Shown here piece after piece: positions 31,082-33,577 of a DNA stretch of 33,577 nt. The notes under the pieces are model-generated. The model saw only the letters and a program-made list of their open reading frames with translations, was not told the DNA's origin and made no database searches. Position 1 is the stretch's first letter; each line of letters opens with the position of its first letter. The stretch is taken from contig JAHJCZ010000125.1 in assembly GCA_018812705.1 (NCBI GenBank), positions 1 through 33,577 on the forward strand. Direction: 5' to 3'. This stretch comes from Candidatus Omnitrophota bacterium. GTDB lineage: Bacteria > Omnitrophota > Gorgyraeia > Zapsychrales > Zapsychraceae. Both the position numbers and the translations under genes were made by a program.

Positions 31082-31109
31082 TTGACAATAAGTTAATATA
31101 TGTTATTAT
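31082..31109 (+). promoter_or_regulatory. rex: Promoter of rex
   Basis: Perfect TTGACA (31082-31087), a 16-bp spacer and TATTAT (31104-31109), with TG upstream forming an extended -10. Transcription would start near 31116, which rules out a translation start before that point. Confidence 0.75.
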
Positions 31110-31140
31110 TTTGATGGGTATTGTGAAAGAAAGGTACAAA

Positions 31141-31788
31141 ATGAAATTTGCAAAATTAAGTGTAATGAGATTGTTTCAATACAAAGATTTTTTAATAAGG
31201 GCTAAAAGTATTGGTATTAAAAACCTTTTTTCTGATGATCTTGCTGAAGCAATGGGTACGACATCAACTCAGGTCAGAAAAGATTTCTCATTATTTGGCT
31301 TATCAGGAAACAAAAGAGCTGGCTATAATATCGATGATCTTCTTGAGCAGTTGAACGAACTTCTAGGAAAAAACGAAAAGCAGAGAGTTGTTATTGTTGG
31401 CGCTGGGAATATAGGACGTGCATTGATGAAGTACTCCGGGTTTTATAAGGAAGGGCTTGAGATAGTAGCTTTATTTGATAGTGATATAAATAATTACAAT
31501 GCAAGTGCCAATCCGCCAGTCTTACCTTTAGAAAGCTTATATGAATTTATATGTAAATATAAAATTGAAATTGGTGTTATTGCAGTTCCTTATCATGCGG
31601 CACAGCAAGTATTGGATATCATGATATTGGCAGGGATAAAGGGAGTAATGAATTTCGCACCGATCGCGCTTAAGTCCCCGAAAGACTTTTATATAAATGA
31701 TGTGAATTTAAAACTTGAATTGGAGTCAGTAGCGTATTTTGTGAAGGCATTAAAAATGGAACAGGAAGAACAAACCAATGATGTATAA
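31141..31788 (+). CDS. rex: Redox-sensing transcriptional repressor Rex
   Basis: A 215-residue repressor that senses the NADH/NAD+ balance and controls fermentative or respiratory genes. The N-terminal winged helix (about 1-75) has the family recognition segment TSTQVRKDFSLFG (41-53) and KRAGYNIDDL; the Rossmann NADH-binding domain begins with VVIVGAGNIGRAL (G87, G89, G92), and the C-terminal helix that swaps between protomers is present. The frame is open from a TTG at 31111, but that codon precedes the predicted transcription start. The ATG at 31141 has AAAGG six bases upstream and gives the normal family N-terminus and length, so I use it. A Rex-type operator and strong promoter lie directly upstream. 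A sensor kinase follows 63 bp later. Confidence 0.93.
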   Translation: MKFAKLSVMRLFQYKDFLIRAKSIGIKNLFSDDLAEAMGTTSTQVRKDFSLFGLSGNKRAGYNIDDLLEQLNELLGKNEKQRVVIVGAGNIGRALMKYSGFYKEGLEIVALFDSDINNYNASANPPVLPLESLYEFICKYKIEIGVIAVPYHAAQQVLDIMILAGIKGVMNFAPIALKSPKDFYINDVNLKLELESVAYFVKALKMEQEEQTNDV

Positions 31789-31835
31789 TATGGATCACGC
31801 TTAAACATTCAATTCCTGCTTCCATATCCATATTA
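31786..31835. repeat. Inverted repeat between rex and the histidine kinase
   Basis: TAATATGGAT (31786-31795, beginning with the rex stop codon) and ATCCATATTA (31826-31835): perfect 10-bp arms with a 30-nt loop. There is no T-run after it, so it is a poor terminator; it may be an RNA structure or an operator. Confidence 0.4.
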
Positions 31836-31851
31836 TTAATGAGACTTAAAG

Positions 31852-33577
31852 ATGATGATCCTTAAATTAAGAGCCAAAATTATGTTTACGCTTCTAAATG
31901 TTATATTGCTTTTAGGCGCGTGTATGACTGTTTTTGGTTTTTTTGTCGTTAAGAAGAATATATTTGAAACTGCTCAGGATAAGGTAAGTAAGGACCTGGA
32001 AATAGTTCGCCTGTCTTATGATCGTCAATTCGAACAGATGCAGCTGGCCTTTAACTTAATTGATGCACATGATGATCTTGGCCTATTGCGAAATTACTTG
32101 GACCTTGACTATTTGTATTGGGTTCCTAAAGAGAATATTAGCCTAGAAACAAGCGAGATCGTAAAAAGGGTCAATCAAACTACACAAGATGTCGGGGCTA
32201 CAAGAATAATCCCTGAAAAACAAGTTGAGCTTATCAAGGGCAAAATAGACCCAATAAAGATCAGGTCCACTAATAAGGCGCATCCAACTGACAGAACCGA
32301 ACTGAACAGCGTTATGGCCCTAGAATATGCAAAGCCGTTTATGACAGATACCGGGCACATAGAAAAGATCCTTGTAGGTGGTAAATTCCTGAACAGGAAT
32401 TATAAGTTCGTTGATGATATAGTCGGTACTGTTTTTGAAAAGCGTTTATATAAAGGGAAGCCTGTAGGGACAATTACTATCTTTCAAGGTGATGTTCGTG
32501 TTGCTACAAATGTTCTTGATGAATCAGGGCAAAGGGCAATAGGCACCAGGGTTTCTGATGTTGTTTACAACACCGTCATTAAGCAGGGAAAAAAATGGCT
32601 GGACAAGGCTTTTGTAGTAACAGATTGGTATTTTACTGCTTATGAGCCGATCTTGAACATTAATGGTGATATTATTGGCATTCTTTATATCGGAGTTTTA
32701 GAGAAGCCATTCACGGAGCTTCAAAGAGACCTGTTCTTAACATTGATATCAATTATAGGGGCGACACTTCTTATTACCATTTTATTTTCATATATAATCA
32801 CTAATTCCATGGTAGGCTCTTTGAACAAAATACTTAAAGCAACAAGCCAGATATCTGAAGGCAATCTTGAATCAAGGATAGATGAAAAGACCGACGTGAA
32901 AGAGCTCAATGAGTTGATGGAATCCATCAATAAAATGTCCGGTAAATTGGCAGAGCGGGATGAAAGGCTAGATGTTACGAACGAAAAGCTGGAGATATTA
33001 AATAAACGTTATTTAGACCTTATAGGATTTGTGGCCCATGAGTTCAAAGGGGTTCTTTCATCAGTAGTGCTAAATACTTACCTTTTTAATAAGGGCATAT
33101 TAGGCCCTATCAACGAGAAACAGGCGAATGCATTGAAATCTATGGCAAGGAATTTGGATTACTTAACAGTCACAGTTAAGAACTTCCTGAACCTTAGCCG
33201 TATTGAAAAAGATGAGCTTAATGTAACAAAGAATGAACTTAAGCTGAAAGAAAATGTGTTTGATGTTGCAGTTGATGCTTTTGCGCAGCAGGCCATTGAA
33301 AAAGAAATGTGCATTAAAAATAATATAGATCCTGAATTGAAGATAGTAGCTGATTCTGCTCTTTTGCAAATTGTTGCGAACAACCTTATAAGCAATGCGA
33401 TAAAGTATGGAAAACAAAAAGGGGAGCTGCGTATAGATTCAAGGAATTTGAAGGATATGATAGAGGTTGAGGTCTACAATGATGGCACGCCTATTGCGGA
33501 GGTTGATATAGAAAAACTATTTAAAAAGTTTTCTCGTGTTCTTTATCGTGGAATGGAAAGCGTTAAAGGTACAGGAA
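31852..33577 (+). CDS. Sensor histidine kinase, 3' end cut by the window
   Basis: At least 575 residues, open to the end of the window. A membrane helix (about 10-32) is followed by a long extracytoplasmic sensor region (about 33-290) resembling a Cache-type domain, ending in TAYEPILNINGDIIGILYIGV; a second helix (about 297-320); a HAMP domain (about 322-375); a HisKA dimerisation domain with phosphorylated H396 in FVAHEFKGVLSSV; and the start of the ATPase domain with N-box NNLISNAIKYGK and LFKKFSR. The H-box lacks the usual proline after the histidine. The G boxes at the very end are cut off. The ATG at 31852 (or 31855) is chosen for position; the Shine-Dalgarno is weak (GAGA). Cache domains sense small molecules; the ligand and the cognate response regulator are not visible. 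It may be co-transcribed with rex. Confidence 0.88.
   Translation, partial: MMILKLRAKIMFTLLNVILLLGACMTVFGFFVVKKNIFETAQDKVSKDLEIVRLSYDRQFEQMQLAFNLIDAHDDLGLLRNYLDLDYLYWVPKENISLETSEIVKRVNQTTQDVGATRIIPEKQVELIKGKIDPIKIRSTNKAHPTDRTELNSVMALEYAKPFMTDTGHIEKILVGGKFLNRNYKFVDDIVGTVFEKRLYKGKPVGTITIFQGDVRVATNVLDESGQRAIGTRVSDVVYNTVIKQGKKWLDKAFVVTDWYFTAYEPILNINGDIIGILYIGVLEKPFTELQRDLFLTLISIIGATLLITILFSYIITNSMVGSLNKILKATSQISEGNLESRIDEKTDVKELNELMESINKMSGKLAERDERLDVTNEKLEILNKRYLDLIGFVAHEFKGVLSSVVLNTYLFNKGILGPINEKQANALKSMARNLDYLTVTVKNFLNLSRIEKDELNVTKNELKLKENVFDVAVDAFAQQAIEKEMCIKNNIDPELKIVADSALLQIVANNLISNAIKYGKQKGELRIDSRNLKDMIEVEVYNDGTPIAEVDIEKLFKKFSRVLYRGMESVKGTG

Noticed and set aside
1-33577. CRISPR array, prophage, integrase or transposase
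   Set aside because: No regular direct repeats with spacers, and no protein with integrase, recombinase or transposase motifs was seen on either strand.

Overview
The window is AT-rich bacterial chromosome with ordinary housekeeping genes and no phage, plasmid, integrase or CRISPR signature. The mix suggests an uncultured, envelope-rich bacterium: c-di-GMP enzymes, an O-mannosyltransferase-like membrane/TPR protein, a GH94-type phosphorylase, GT-C membrane proteins, Rex and a CpaF-like ATPase. A candidate phylum such as Omnitrophota would fit, but this is an impression from gene style, not a placement.

Layout: (1) 65-9014 is a cyclic-di-GMP block: a membrane HD-GYP phosphodiesterase, a PilZ receptor behind a structured leader RNA, an HI0933-type flavoprotein, and two tandem paralogous REC-PAS-GGDEF-EAL proteins, the first with a degenerate receiver. 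(2) 9097-9523, minus strand: tRNA-Ser(GGA) and a 2[4Fe-4S] ferredoxin too short for ordinary ORF filters. (3) 9729-12952: an unrecognised small protein followed by an exported M16 zinc protease. (4) 13086-15399: an orphan CpaF-like ATPase, tRNA-Arg(ACG), tadA (whose product deaminates exactly that tRNA), and tRNA-Ser(GCT) on the minus strand. (5) 15429-23982: glycan and envelope genes: a TMTC-like GT-C/TPR protein, a GH94-like phosphorylase, a glycosyltransferase-methyltransferase fusion whose C-terminus is encoded by an inserted palindromic repeat, and a large GT-C-like membrane protein. (6) 24004-30893: tex, an SGNH-hydrolase-like membrane protein, a MscS channel, dnaX (with an in-frame A AAA AAG slippery heptamer) and recR. 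(7) 31059-33577: rex with its own operator and promoter, then a sensor histidine kinase cut by the window end.

How it fits together: the first block holds all roles of c-di-GMP signalling (synthesis, two kinds of breakdown, a reader). The middle region is surface-glycan oriented. The last part is DNA replication and repair followed by redox control. The most notable non-coding signals are the PilZ leader, in which one RNA segment can pair either upstream (terminator) or downstream; the tRNA-Arg(ACG)/tadA pairing; matching hairpins that start at the 3' end of both tRNA-Ser genes; the repeat that became protein-coding; and the candidate dnaX frameshift site. All of these were read by eye; no homology search or folding program was run.
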